A stretch of DNA of 18,904 nt, taken from UMGS1502 sp045545435. GTDB taxonomy: Bacteria; Actinomycetota; Coriobacteriia; Coriobacteriales; Eggerthellaceae. Within the stretch, counting starts at the first letter, position 1, and each line of letters opens with the position of its first letter. The translations under genes were made by a program, and so were the position numbers. The DNA lies in assembly GCA_045545435.1 (NCBI GenBank), contig JAZQAV010000071.1, forward strand, positions 1 through 18,904, read 5' to 3'. Below are positions 1 to 7,566 of this stretch, in pieces. The notes below the pieces were generated by a model. The model was not told where the DNA came from. It ran no database searches and saw only the letters and a program-made list of their open reading frames with translations.

Positions 1-638
1 ACCAACCGTGCGCCTTCGCCCTGAATGGCATACGCCCCCGCTTTGTCAAAAGACTCGCCTTTGTGCAGGTAATCGTCTATTTGCTGGTCATCAAGCTCTT
101 TGAACGTAACATCGGTGGTGTCCACGAACGTACGATAGCCCAACGAGACATCTTGATCGGTTGGGGCGTGCACCAGCCAAACGGACACGGCGGTATGCAC
201 CTGATGCGTGCTTCCCGAAAGCGTGCGCAGCATATGCTTGCCCTCAGAAAAGCTGTGGGGCTTACCGAAAATGCGACCCTCGTGCACCACCATGGTGTCG
301 GCGCCAATGATGATCAGCGAGCCCACGAAGCCCTCTTGCCCCAAAACCTCCTGCACAACCGCGCCGGCTTTGCGCTCGGCGAGCTTTTTGGCGGCCTCTG
401 CGGGCTGCGCGAGCAAATCAGGTTCCAGCGTTTCGTCAACATCGGCTTCGCGCACGTCGAAAACAACGCCCGCGTTATCAAGCAGCTCCTTGCGGCGGGG
501 AGAAGCGCTGGCAAGGATGATATCGAAGACAATGTTGTCGACAGGCGCCGATTCGTTGTTTTGGGCGGCACCATCGTTAGCCTCAGTTGCAGCTGAGACG
601 TTTTCGGTTTCAGGTGCGTCGGATGTCGTTTCGGCCAT
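1..638 (-). CDS. maf: Maf-family nucleotide pyrophosphatase, 3' end cut by window edge
   Basis: Maf proteins hydrolyse non-canonical or surplus nucleoside triphosphates (dTTP/UTP or modified NTPs) to monophosphates in the cytosol. Reading back from ATG 638, the frame stays open to base 1, giving 212 codons. Visible family landmarks are LASASPRRKELL (about residues 42-53), GADTMV with the probable catalytic Asp114, a GKP turn near 125-127, LSGSTHQVHT near 140-149, and DKAGAYAIQGEGA near 198-210. The last block suits the YhdE-like dTTP/UTP branch. The C-terminal 'NVVGLP' region lies beyond the window. The start is supported by an AAGGAAGGG ribosome-binding site just upstream. Odd: about 38 Ala/Glu/Asn-rich residues precede the normal N-terminus (family members usually begin directly with the LASASPRR strand). 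It lies 66 bases downstream of the 705-1418 gene on the same strand, so co-transcription is likely. Confidence 0.93.
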   Translation of the reverse strand, partial: MAETTSDAPETENVSAATEANDGAAQNNESAPVDNIVFDIILASASPRRKELLDNAGVVFDVREADVDETLEPDLLAQPAEAAKKLAERKAGAVVQEVLGQEGFVGSLIIIGADTMVVHEGRIFGKPHSFSEGKHMLRTLSGSTHQVHTAVSVWLVHAPTDQDVSLGYRTFVDTTDVTFKELDDQQIDDYLHKGESFDKAGAYAIQGEGARL

Positions 639-704
639 GGTATTCCCTTCCTTGTGTAACGAAGGGCATTCTACCAGATGCGCGCAACGCGTAACGCGCA
701 GCGT

Positions 705-1418
705 TTATTCCTCCAACAAAGCGAAGTATTCGGCGTCGTACAACGTTTTAAAGCGCTCTTCAAAACGTCCGCGCAACTGCGGGATCGAACCGTAGCCCTT
801 AACGCCGTCAACGAACAGCGCGGACGCATTGTTGGTTTTGCGCCAACGCTTCCACACGTCGGGCACGTACGCATTGATGTAGTGCTTTATCTCGCCGTCA
901 ACCATATACGCGAAACCAGCGAAAACCTTGCCCTCGGGCTCGCGCTCATCCTGGCGCCAGGCCTGTGCGAATTCGGGGCTCACCCATTTGCGCTGCAAGC
1001 CAATGCCCAACAGCCCGTTGATGAGTGCACGCCTGTCTTCTGGCAGCGACTCAAAATACGCGGCAAAAGCCTCTTCGCGCGAGGCGGGGCTTGCATCCTG
1101 GAAAGTAGCAACGCGCTGCTCGAAAGGCTCTTTCAACGGCGCGAGCGTTTCCTCGAAGAGCTCGGCGCGCACCTGCTCTTCGTCGGCCTCAAATTCAACG
1201 CGCTTGGAGCAATAACCAAAATCCGATACCAGCTCGCCCGCATTGAAACGGCGGATAAGGTCTTTGCAGCAGGCGAGCTCGCTTTCATAGCGCAACTGTT
1301 CGAACGACCCATCCCATGAGAGCGCTGCGCAAAACTCTATTTCCTTGCCGTAAACTCCCGACTCGAACAAAGCAGCAGCCATTGCGCCAGCGTTGATATC
1401 ACGGGGCAGTTCTTTCAT
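705..1418 (-). CDS. Unrecognised cytoplasmic protein, 237 residues
   Basis: I do not recognise this family. The ATG at 1418 is preceded by GGGAGGAGAAACC, a strong ribosome-binding site, so I prefer it to the in-frame TTG at 1439. The protein begins MKELPRDINAGAMAAALFES and has no signal peptide or membrane segment. It is acidic and rich in Glu, Phe and Ala. Its C-terminal third is rich in aromatic residues and looks globular, with the segments KVFAGFAYMVDGEIKHYI and AYVPDVWKRWRKTNN. Five cysteines sit in the N-terminal third (FCAAL, a CC pair, YCSK) but do not form a clear metal site. It is upstream of maf with 66 bases between them, so it probably leads a two-gene transcript. Codon use looks like its neighbours. 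Real gene: confident; function: unknown. Confidence 0.82.
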   Translation of the reverse strand: MKELPRDINAGAMAAALFESGVYGKEIEFCAALSWDGSFEQLRYESELACCKDLIRRFNAGELVSDFGYCSKRVEFEADEEQVRAELFEETLAPLKEPFEQRVATFQDASPASREEAFAAYFESLPEDRRALINGLLGIGLQRKWVSPEFAQAWRQDEREPEGKVFAGFAYMVDGEIKHYINAYVPDVWKRWRKTNNASALFVDGVKGYGSIPQLRGRFEERFKTLYDAEYFALLEE

Positions 1419-1761
1419 GGTTTCTCCTCCCAAAGGCAAGCAATAATCGCTCTTGCGTAGGCGAATCGCGTCTTACCTATTCAATGCGCAAGCAGGCAGC
1501 TGCGTTTCGCAATTAGTTAACCACTTCAAATCGTAACGCACTTCACAAAGCCAGAGAATACATCCCTCGTTTTCAGGAAAGGGCACACGTTGAAGTTTCA
1601 AGGTTTAGCGCACTTGAAAGTTGACGCATAGTACCCTTCGCGACCCCGAAGTGAAGCAATCGCACTCACACGACCTCGAAGGCTGCGCACCGCAACCGCA
1701 CGAATGTCGCATTGCGCTTGGCGAGCACCACATCGCAACCACGCGCATGTTGCGCGTGCCT
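1419..1761. other. 343-base gap without a convincing gene
   Basis: This gap lies between the start of the 237-residue gene and the end of tilS. Bases 1419-1432 hold the ribosome-binding site of the downstream minus-strand gene. The tilS-proximal end holds a GC-rich hairpin (1740-1758). Reading frames crossing 1605-1760 on both strands are open but have no good start site and no recognisable protein. No clear -35/-10 pair was found for the 1418 start, although one must exist unless transcription reads through from tilS. Confidence 0.6.
1740..1758 (-). terminator. GC-rich hairpin just after tilS stop
   Basis: CACGCGCA (1740-1747) and TGCGCGTG (1751-1758) form a perfect 8-bp stem with a 3-base loop. 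It begins within a few bases of the tilS stop codon. On the minus strand it is followed by GTTGCGATG rather than a T-run, so it is not a classical intrinsic terminator. It may instead pause transcription or protect the 3' end. Confidence 0.4.
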
Positions 1762-2940
1762 TTAACCGCGCTTGCGGCGGGCGCGGAAAACAACCATGGG
1801 CTCTATGCGCACGCCCTTCTTGTTGGCAGACACCGCCAAATCGCCTTGGATATTGGCCGCGTAGCCGCTGACGATGCCCAGCCTGCCTGCGCGTGCCTCA
1901 TCGGTTACGCCCTCATCTTCAAACGCTTCTTCATCTTCGATGCACGGCACTGCTTTATTGTCGCAAGGAGCATAGGCGGCAAGCACCGCGTCGATGGACG
2001 CAGTCTCAACCCGCGCATCGGGACCCAAGATTTTTCCCAGCACGTTCATGAGCACCCGGCGCTTCAACGGTTGAGGTTCTTTTGCCAATCCCGGCATAAG
2101 AACGCACCCTTCCCCGTAATCGGCAACCGCAGATCCCGCCTGCTCAATCCAGCGCACATAACGTTCTTCTAGGTCGGTCGCGCGCGCATCAAGCATGTCG
2201 TCCTCATCGGCTATCAAGTTCATAGTGCGCGTAAGCGTGCGCGCAAGCTGGGGGTTGCGCTCTTTTGCCGCGGGCACGATGTGCGTGCGCACAAAAGCAC
2301 GGAATCGATCGGTGTGTTCGTTAGTAGCATCCTCGCGCCACAGCGCACCCTGCTCATCTTTAAGCGCCTGGGGGCGCGCCGTTATGTAATCACGCAAATC
2401 CTGGCGCTCCACCTCAAGCAGCGGTCGCGCGATTTGGCCGTTAAGGTACAACATCGAGCGGAAACCACCAGGCCCCGTTCCCACAATTGAACGCATGTAA
2501 AAGTTTTCGATGCGATCGTCTGCGGTATGGGCGGTGAATATGCGGCCGCTGGAAACAGGGGCGTTGAAGTGCCGGCACAGGCTTACCAGCGCTTCTTGCG
2601 CCGCGCGGTAGCGCTCGCGTCGGGCAATTGCCTCAACATTGCCGCCTTCGGCATCCACCATTGACGGGATATCGATATCGCATGCGAACAAAGGGATGTG
2701 CAAACTGTCCGCCAGTTGGGCCACGAACGCCGCGTCGTCATCAGCGTCTTTCCCGCGAATCTTATGGTTGACGTGCAGCATGGCAAGTGGGCCAATCACT
2801 TTTTGCTCGGCAAGTTCTTGCGCAATGTACGCAAGCGCCGTGGAGTCGGATCCTCCCGACACCATCAGCAACACCGGGGTATCGCTTTGCGCAAGGCCGT
2901 GCGCCTCGATAGTTTCCCGTGCGTTTTCTACAACATCCAT
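1762..2940 (-). CDS. tilS: tRNA(Ile)-lysidine synthase TilS
   Basis: TilS uses ATP and lysine to convert C34 of the CAU-anticodon tRNA-Ile to lysidine, which makes it read AUA codons; it acts in the cytosol. The PP-loop SGGSDST is at residues 28-34. HVNHKIRGKDADDDAAF (about 56-72), GNVEAIARRERYRA (about 100-113) and the HTADDRIENFYMRSIVGTG block are all TilS hallmarks. At 392 residues the length is normal, with a less conserved C-terminal part ending in a basic RARRKRG tail. ATG 2940 has GAGGGTG five bases upstream. Longer frames reaching 3099 would overlap the divergent transporter gene and are rejected. It is not next to hpt or ftsH, the common partners. A second PP-loop enzyme such as TtcA is less likely, because the Cys motifs of TtcA are absent. 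Confidence 0.9.
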   Translation of the reverse strand: MDVVENARETIEAHGLAQSDTPVLLMVSGGSDSTALAYIAQELAEQKVIGPLAMLHVNHKIRGKDADDDAAFVAQLADSLHIPLFACDIDIPSMVDAEGGNVEAIARRERYRAAQEALVSLCRHFNAPVSSGRIFTAHTADDRIENFYMRSIVGTGPGGFRSMLYLNGQIARPLLEVERQDLRDYITARPQALKDEQGALWREDATNEHTDRFRAFVRTHIVPAAKERNPQLARTLTRTMNLIADEDDMLDARATDLEERYVRWIEQAGSAVADYGEGCVLMPGLAKEPQPLKRRVLMNVLGKILGPDARVETASIDAVLAAYAPCDNKAVPCIEDEEAFEDEGVTDEARAGRLGIVSGYAANIQGDLAVSANKKGVRIEPMVVFRARRKRG

Positions 2941-2988
2941 AATTGCACCCTCATCTGCTCCTGAAGCTTTCAGCCTATTCCGTCCCCC

Positions 2989-2994
2989 ATTATA
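2989..2994 (-). promoter_or_regulatory. Probable -10 box of tilS promoter
   Basis: A perfect TATAAT is read on the minus strand (2994 to 2989), about 50 bases upstream of the tilS ATG. No good -35 hexamer lies 16-18 bases further upstream; AAGCGC or AGCGCA are the nearest, so strength is uncertain. It sits just behind the plus-strand promoter of the transporter. Confidence 0.5.
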
Positions 2995-3003
2995 AAACGC
3001 CTC

Positions 3004-3032
3004 TTGCGCTCTGCGCTTCAGGCTTCTAAAAT
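3004..3032 (+). promoter_or_regulatory. Sigma-70-like promoter of the EamA transporter
   Basis: TTGCGC (3004-3009), a 17-base spacer and TAAAAT (3027-3032) lie 33 bases before the transporter ATG. The -35 element is only about 10 bases from the -10 box of the opposing tilS promoter, so the two polymerases could compete. Confidence 0.55.
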
Positions 3033-3064
3033 GCCGATTCGCGCGATTTGAAAGAAAGGCATCC

Positions 3065-4057
3065 ATGGAAGCTCGCCCAAAAAGTGCACCGTTTAACAAC
3101 GAGGGAAAGAAGCCCTCTCACGTCGGCACGCTTTTTGTGCTGGGCGCGGGAGTGCTCTGGGCAACCATGGGCCTGTTCGTGCGACCGGTGGGAGCACTCG
3201 GGTTCTCGCCCCTGCAAATTTCAGCAATGCGTCTTTTTGCGGCAGTGCTTATTTTTGCCGCAATCATCACCGTGAAAGACCCGCGCGCCTGGCGCATTGG
3301 CAAGCGCGACCTTCCCGTTTTGCTTGCCTTGGGCGTATGCAGCGTGTCCTTTTTTACCGCCTGTTACTACACGGCCATTCAGGCGATGTCGCTTTCAGCA
3401 GCCGCCATCCTTTTGTACACTTCGCCCATTTGGGTGATGATTATGTCCATTGTCTTCTTCCACGAAAAGCCAACCGCACGCAAAGGAATCGCGCTCGTTC
3501 TTGCTTTTGCCGGCTGCGTCTTGGTTTCGGGCTTGGGCGGCTCGGTGAGCATGGTGGGCATACTTGCTGGCTTAGGCTCAGGGTTCGGCTATGCGCTGTA
3601 CAGCATACTGGGCACCATCGCCTTGCGCAGACTCCCCTCGCTTACGGTAACCGCCTATGCCATGATTTTTGCTTTTGTGGCAACCTTGGCGCTTTGCGAC
3701 GTTGGCGATCTTTTTCAAAAAATTGGCACCGCGCAAACGGTGGCATCGGGCACAAGCAATCTACCAGCCGCGCTTGCCATTTCAGTTAACGCCATTGCCG
3801 AGTACGGCGCAGCAGCGCTTGTCGTGTTCATGCTGGTGATGGGTTTGGTGACTGCAGCCGCTCCGTATCTTTTGTACACGTTTGGCCTCAAGCTCTCGTC
3901 CGCGAGCCATGCGGCAATCGTCGCCACCATCGAGCCCATTGTGGCCTCGCTCATCAGCGTGTTTGTACTGGGAGAACCTTTGGGCGCCACGGCAGTTATT
4001 GGCATCGTCTGCGTGCTTGGCGCCATTGTTGTGCTCAACAGCGGGCAAGACGAATAA
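3065..4057 (+). CDS. EamA/DMT-family transporter
   Basis: A drug/metabolite-transporter superfamily inner-membrane carrier, usually an exporter of amino acids or other small metabolites; the substrate cannot be told from sequence. The 330-residue protein has a short charged N-terminus, then about ten hydrophobic helices arranged as two EamA repeats. Repeat one begins GTLFVLGAGVLWATMGLFVR and contains the family-typical LLYTSPIWVMIMSIVFFHEKP block. Repeat two contains YLLYTFGLKLSSASHAAIVA and the matching IEPIVASLISVFVLGEPLG block. ATG 3065 follows AAAGAAAGG with a five-base spacer. It is divergent from tilS and convergent with the CGGC gene; nothing in the context identifies its cargo. Confidence 0.9.
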   Translation: MEARPKSAPFNNEGKKPSHVGTLFVLGAGVLWATMGLFVRPVGALGFSPLQISAMRLFAAVLIFAAIITVKDPRAWRIGKRDLPVLLALGVCSVSFFTACYYTAIQAMSLSAAAILLYTSPIWVMIMSIVFFHEKPTARKGIALVLAFAGCVLVSGLGGSVSMVGILAGLGSGFGYALYSILGTIALRRLPSLTVTAYAMIFAFVATLALCDVGDLFQKIGTAQTVASGTSNLPAALAISVNAIAEYGAAALVVFMLVMGLVTAAAPYLLYTFGLKLSSASHAAIVATIEPIVASLISVFVLGEPLGATAVIGIVCVLGAIVVLNSGQDE

Positions 4058-4126
4058 CCGCAAATGCGGCCGCTTCGAAGAGCAGGCCATCCCGAACGAA
4101 CCACTGAAAACCAGCAGGATGAGCGG

Positions 4127-4192
4127 AAAAGCGCTGCAGCAGCCCTACATAAAGCAGCAAAAAGCACTGCAGCAGCCCTACATAAAGCAGCA
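4127..4192. repeat. 33-bp tandem repeat, two copies
   Basis: Units 4127-4159 and 4160-4192 differ at a single base (G4133 versus A4166). Each contains CTGCAGCAGCCC and ends ACATAAAGCAGC; the GCTGC and GCAGC ends of a unit can pair. It lies in the 177-base gap between two convergent genes. The 33-base period would keep a reading frame (KALQQPYIKQQ in one frame), but no start site or longer gene supports translation. Confidence 0.85.
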
Positions 4193-4234
4193 GAGCCTGA
4201 CCGCCGCAACGGCCCGGCCGGAGCTATTGCGCGT

Positions 4235-4573
4235 TTATTTATGCGTGTAGTCCAAAAGCGTAACGCCTTTGTCCTGCAGGTCTTTCGCGATAACGTCCTT
4301 CATGCGATTGGCAAAGGGGCACGGATATCCAATAGGGTTGCCCCGTTGGATGCATGATGCGAATGCGATGGTATCGGCGCCGCGTTTCACCAGTTCACGC
4401 GCGCGCAAAACAGCTTTCTTGCCTGGACAGCCCCCGCAATTGCAAAAGCCGATAAGCTCTATGTCGCCTTCAACGCCTTCGAACATGTCCGTGCGCTCGC
4501 GCACCACTTTGAAATCGCGCGTCCCGGGGCAAAAGTCCTCGGTTTGCATGCATCTGATAATCCCCAGCTTCAT
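4235..4573 (-). CDS. CGGC-domain cysteine-rich protein
   Basis: A 112-residue protein of the CGGC-domain family, small proteins of anaerobes thought to bind metal; no reaction has been established to my knowledge. Seven cysteines are visible: C8, C15, C44, C46, C49, C74 and C85. The name-giving motif lies in FCNCGGCPGKK (about 43-53). RCMQTEDFCPGT near the N-terminus and FASCIQRGNPIGYPCPF near 71-87 supply the remaining conserved cysteines. ATG 4573 is preceded by GAGGGGAAGCGCT and is preferred to the upstream GTG-type start at 4597. No membrane segment. It converges on the EamA gene and is divergent from the symporter gene, so it is probably a single-gene transcript. Confidence 0.88.
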   Translation of the reverse strand: MKLGIIRCMQTEDFCPGTRDFKVVRERTDMFEGVEGDIELIGFCNCGGCPGKKAVLRARELVKRGADTIAFASCIQRGNPIGYPCPFANRMKDVIAKDLQDKGVTLLDYTHK

Positions 4574-4659
4574 AGCGCTTCCCCTCTGTCGCACCAATTG
4601 CCAACCTGTACTGATTTTAGGAGCTCACTATATCATGCGCCCAACAAATGGCTAAACGG

Positions 4660-4688
4660 TCAACACATTTATATGACAGTGTTATATT
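4660..4688 (+). promoter_or_regulatory. Probable promoter of the amino-acid symporter
   Basis: TCAACA (4660-4665), a 17-base spacer and TATATT (4683-4688). The predicted transcript start falls near 4695, leaving a leader of only about 20 bases before ATG 4716. Confidence 0.5.
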
Positions 4689-4715
4689 GCATAGCCCGTG
4701 CTAGAATGCCGCCTT

Positions 4716-6128
4716 ATGGATATCGCTGAATTTCTTAATACCGTGGACTCCCTGGTGTGGGGTCCCGTTATGATCTGCCTTCTTCTGGGAACGCACATCG
4801 TTATCACCATACGCACCGGATGCGTACAGCGCATGCTGCCTAAAGCCATAAAAATGTCCTTCGTTGCCGACGACGATGCCGAAGGCGACGTCAGCAACTT
4901 TGGCGCTCTGGCAACCGCGCTGGCCAGCACCATCGGAACAGGCTCCATCATAGGCGTTGCCACGGCCGTTATCGCAGGCGGCCCGGGTGCGGTGTTTTGG
5001 ATGTGGATCACCGGCGTATTTGGCATGGCAACTAAGTATGCCGAGGTGTACGCCTCGGTACGCTACCGCGTAAAGGACGCCAACGGCGAGATGATGGGTG
5101 GCGCCATGTACATTTGGGAGCGCGCTTTCGTGCGGCCCGATGGAACCGTGCCCACTTTCGCAAAGATAATGGCCGCCTCGTTTGCGGCCTTCGCCATCAT
5201 CGCCACCATCGGCACGGGCTCCGCCGTTCAATCTTCGGCCATTACCACGGTCATCTGCGCCAACATGCCCGCGCCCGCATGGTTGGTGGGAGCAATTGTC
5301 ACCGTTTGCGTGGCGCTGGTTATCTTCGGCGGCGTGAAAACCATCGCACGCGTATGCGAGAAATTGGTTCCGGTCATGGCTTTGGCCTACTCGCTCGGTT
5401 GCGTGGTTATCCTTGTTTTCAACGCCCCTTATCTGGGCGAAGCCATCATGACCATCTTGGAATGCGCTTTCACCGGCAAAGCGGTATTCGGCGGCGCCGT
5501 GGGAAGCGGACTTTTGTGCGCACTTCAGTTCGGCTGCGCTCGCGGCTTGTTCTCCAACGAGTCAGGACTTGGCTCGGCCCCTATCGTAGCCGCAGCTGCT
5601 GCCACTAAAAATCCCGCACGCCAAGCGCTCATCGCCATGACGGGAACGTTTTGGTCAACCGTCGTCATCTGCTTGATCACCGGTCTGGTTCTGGTCTCCA
5701 CCATGATTGCCCATCCCGATATCGTCACCGAGGCAACCGTCGCCGAAGGAGCCAATCTTGCCAGCGCGGCGTTTGGCACCATCCCCTTCATCGGCCGACC
5801 CATTCTGGTGTTTGGCATGGTAAGTTTCGCCTACTCCACCATCATCGGCTGGAGTTATTACGGAAACCGATGCGCCACCTACCTGTTCGGGCACCTGGGC
5901 GCATCCATCTATCGCGTGGTGTACGTTGCCGTTGGTTTTCTGGGCGCAATTGGAGTTGGTTCGTTGGTGTGGACCATCAGCGATATTGGAAACGCCCTTA
6001 TGGCCATACCCAACATCATCGCCATTTTGGCTCTTGGCGGAAAGCTGGCCAAGGACACAAAATACTATCTTTACGAAGGGCACCTTGACGAACGCTTCGA
6101 TGAGGAAATCCCCACGGTCCAACGCTAG
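4716..6128 (+). CDS. Alanine/glycine:cation symporter (AGCS family)
   Basis: An inner-membrane carrier that imports alanine or glycine with Na+ or H+. The 470-residue length is typical of the family. Family signatures include the N-terminal LNTVDSLVWGPVMICLLLGTH, a GALATALASTIGTGSIIG block (about 75-92), an AGGPGAVFWMW helix, KYAEVYASVRYR and GGAMYIWE. The GLFSNESGLGSAPIVAAAA motif in the middle is the strongest AGCS mark, followed by a SYYGNRC segment near the end. Ten or eleven hydrophobic helices can be counted. ATG 4716 is preferred over the GTG at 4698. Neither has a good Shine-Dalgarno, and the short promoter-to-start distance suggests a short leader or near-leaderless start. A sugar-permease alternative is excluded by the motifs. 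Confidence 0.93.
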   Translation: MDIAEFLNTVDSLVWGPVMICLLLGTHIVITIRTGCVQRMLPKAIKMSFVADDDAEGDVSNFGALATALASTIGTGSIIGVATAVIAGGPGAVFWMWITGVFGMATKYAEVYASVRYRVKDANGEMMGGAMYIWERAFVRPDGTVPTFAKIMAASFAAFAIIATIGTGSAVQSSAITTVICANMPAPAWLVGAIVTVCVALVIFGGVKTIARVCEKLVPVMALAYSLGCVVILVFNAPYLGEAIMTILECAFTGKAVFGGAVGSGLLCALQFGCARGLFSNESGLGSAPIVAAAAATKNPARQALIAMTGTFWSTVVICLITGLVLVSTMIAHPDIVTEATVAEGANLASAAFGTIPFIGRPILVFGMVSFAYSTIIGWSYYGNRCATYLFGHLGASIYRVVYVAVGFLGAIGVGSLVWTISDIGNALMAIPNIIAILALGGKLAKDTKYYLYEGHLDERFDEEIPTVQR

Positions 6129-6207
6129 CCGCAACGTTGGCGTCGCTGCGCGCATCCACAACTCCGCATCGCAAGCCGCCATTTGTGCATGCATCCGTAA
6201 ACGCTAA

Positions 6208-6243
6208 GACGCCCGCACGGCTCATCTGGGCCGCACAGGCGTC
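6208..6243 (+). terminator. Stepped hairpin after the symporter gene
   Basis: GACGCC (6208-6213) pairs with GGCGTC (6238-6243), enclosing an inner CGGC/GCCG stem. It is followed by GTTAATCTGTAATTA, which is only moderately T-rich. It lies in the gap between convergent genes, about 80 bases after the symporter stop. Probable plus-strand terminator. Confidence 0.45.
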
Positions 6244-6265
6244 GTTAATCTGTAATTACGCCGTT

Positions 6266-6904
6266 CTAGCGCGCCAAAGCGGCTCCCTTTTCGAACGCCA
6301 TCTTGCATTCCTGCGGGAACACCGTCTCGCGACGGAGGTACCTTTCCTCAGGGTTGAAAAGCGTCCAGGGCCAATCGGTTTTGCTGTAATCCTTCAATTG
6401 GAGCGTATTGCCGCTTACGAACGTTTCGGTGGGGCCAACGAAGCGATTGAGCGTTTGCTGATAGCGCGCAAGCAAATCGACGTAGGCCGTATCGGGGGCA
6501 TTGCTGGTCATGATAAGCAACACGGGAACAGGCCGCTGATTGCAGCAAGGCGTTTCAAGGTTATAGGTAAGGCTCTGGAACACCAAGCGCTCGTACAGCG
6601 CGCGGAAAGAAGCCGTGAGATCGCTTAAATAGTTGGGCGACCCAATGATGACGCCATCGGATTCGCGTATCGCATCAAGCACCGGCGTGAGACCATCGCG
6701 GCAGCCGCAATGCCCCTTGAACTGCTCCTTTTTGCACACGAAGCATGAAATGCAACCGGTGTACTTGTCAAGCCGGAACAAATCGAAACGCTCAACGGTA
6801 GCGCCTTCGGATTCGGCACCTTTCGCCGCCTCTGAAATAAGCGTATCGGTATTCCACCCTTTTCGTGGGCCTGCGTTCACCACGACGATTTTCTTACCCA
6901 TCAT
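6266..6904 (-). CDS. Flavodoxin-fold NAD(P)H:FMN reductase / iron-sulfur flavoprotein-like
   Basis: A cytosolic electron-transfer protein of the NADPH-dependent FMN reductase / flavodoxin family, 212 residues. The N-terminal strand KKIVVVNAGPRKGWNTDTL forms the FMN phosphate loop. GVIIGSPNYLSDLTASFRALYER (about 84-106) is the second flavin-contact segment. Five cysteines cluster at 51, 54, 57, 66 and 68 (C-x2-C-x2-C-x8-C-x-C), resembling the cluster-binding loop of iron-sulfur flavoproteins, so a 4Fe-4S centre is plausible but not proven. Two adjacent ATGs (6904 and 6901) follow GGGGGAG directly; spacing slightly favours the second. It is 62 bases downstream of the flavin-reductase gene, suggesting an operon in which one partner reduces flavin and the other carries electrons. 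Confidence 0.88.
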   Translation of the reverse strand: MMGKKIVVVNAGPRKGWNTDTLISEAAKGAESEGATVERFDLFRLDKYTGCISCFVCKKEQFKGHCGCRDGLTPVLDAIRESDGVIIGSPNYLSDLTASFRALYERLVFQSLTYNLETPCCNQRPVPVLLIMTSNAPDTAYVDLLARYQQTLNRFVGPTETFVSGNTLQLKDYSKTDWPWTLFNPEERYLRRETVFPQECKMAFEKGAALAR

Positions 6905-6966
6905 CTCCCCCGTTCTTCCCTTTGGACGGCACCACGATGGCGCACCGCCTACTTACCTACCGAATG

Positions 6967-7557
6967 CTAACGCAGCTCTTTCATAAGTTCGACGCCTGGA
7001 CGAAACGCGTCGGACACCTTGCTGCCCACCGACAGATACGCATGCTGCTCTTCGTCGTAGATGATGGGCTGCAGCTTCTCCAAAAGAATCCTGCCGTTTT
7101 CGTCCAAGATCCCCTCATCGGCAAGGATGTTTTTCACCTCACCCGTTATCTGCATATGACTGCCAACGGTTACCGTATGAACAACCGCGCACTCAAGCGA
7201 GAGCAAAAACTCGTTTATTACGGGCGCATGCACCGTTTTCGCTTCGCTTACGGTATAGCCAACGTTTTTCAGCTTGTCGGCGTTATAGCCCGATTCAACA
7301 CCCAGATAATCTGCCTCCCGCACCTGCGACGTGCTGGGAAAGCCCAGGACAAACGCGTTGTTTGCCAAAATACCTTGAAGCGTCTTGCGCTTGAGCGTGG
7401 CGTTTATGGCAATGGTAACGCACGGTGGTTTGTGACTGCTTACCATGTAGAAGGCCAGCGTACACGCTTCCGCCTTGCCGTTCTCGTCGTACGCGGAGGC
7501 AACAACCGTTTGCGTCGGCGACACTACCGCATGAAGACCCAATTCTCGTTTAGCCAT
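6967..7557 (-). CDS. Flavin-reductase-like split-barrel protein
   Basis: A flavin reductase domain protein (FMN-binding split barrel), 196 residues, cytosolic. Such proteins bind FMN and pass hydride from NAD(P)H to flavin or to a partner. Visible features are an N-terminal barrel strand region (TQTVVASAYDENGKAEACTL), the family's AFYMVSSHKPPCVTIAI segment, KTLQGILANNAFVLGFP (about 57-73), a YLGVESGYNADKLKNVGYT block, and a C-terminal LQPIIYDEEQHAYLSVG that matches the usual 'P.hY...yy.vg' ending. ATG 7557 has AGGGG immediately upstream (short spacer) and GGAG slightly further away. It precedes the flavodoxin-type gene and follows a broken flavin-reductase-like frame. Physiological partner unknown. 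Confidence 0.87.
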   Translation of the reverse strand: MAKRELGLHAVVSPTQTVVASAYDENGKAEACTLAFYMVSSHKPPCVTIAINATLKRKTLQGILANNAFVLGFPSTSQVREADYLGVESGYNADKLKNVGYTVSEAKTVHAPVINEFLLSLECAVVHTVTVGSHMQITGEVKNILADEGILDENGRILLEKLQPIIYDEEQHAYLSVGSKVSDAFRPGVELMKELR

Positions 7558-7566
7558 ATACCCCTG

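Noticed and set aside
1605..1793. Cysteine-rich 62-codon minus-strand frame
   Set aside because: It overlaps the tilS C-terminus in another frame and has no plausible start site.
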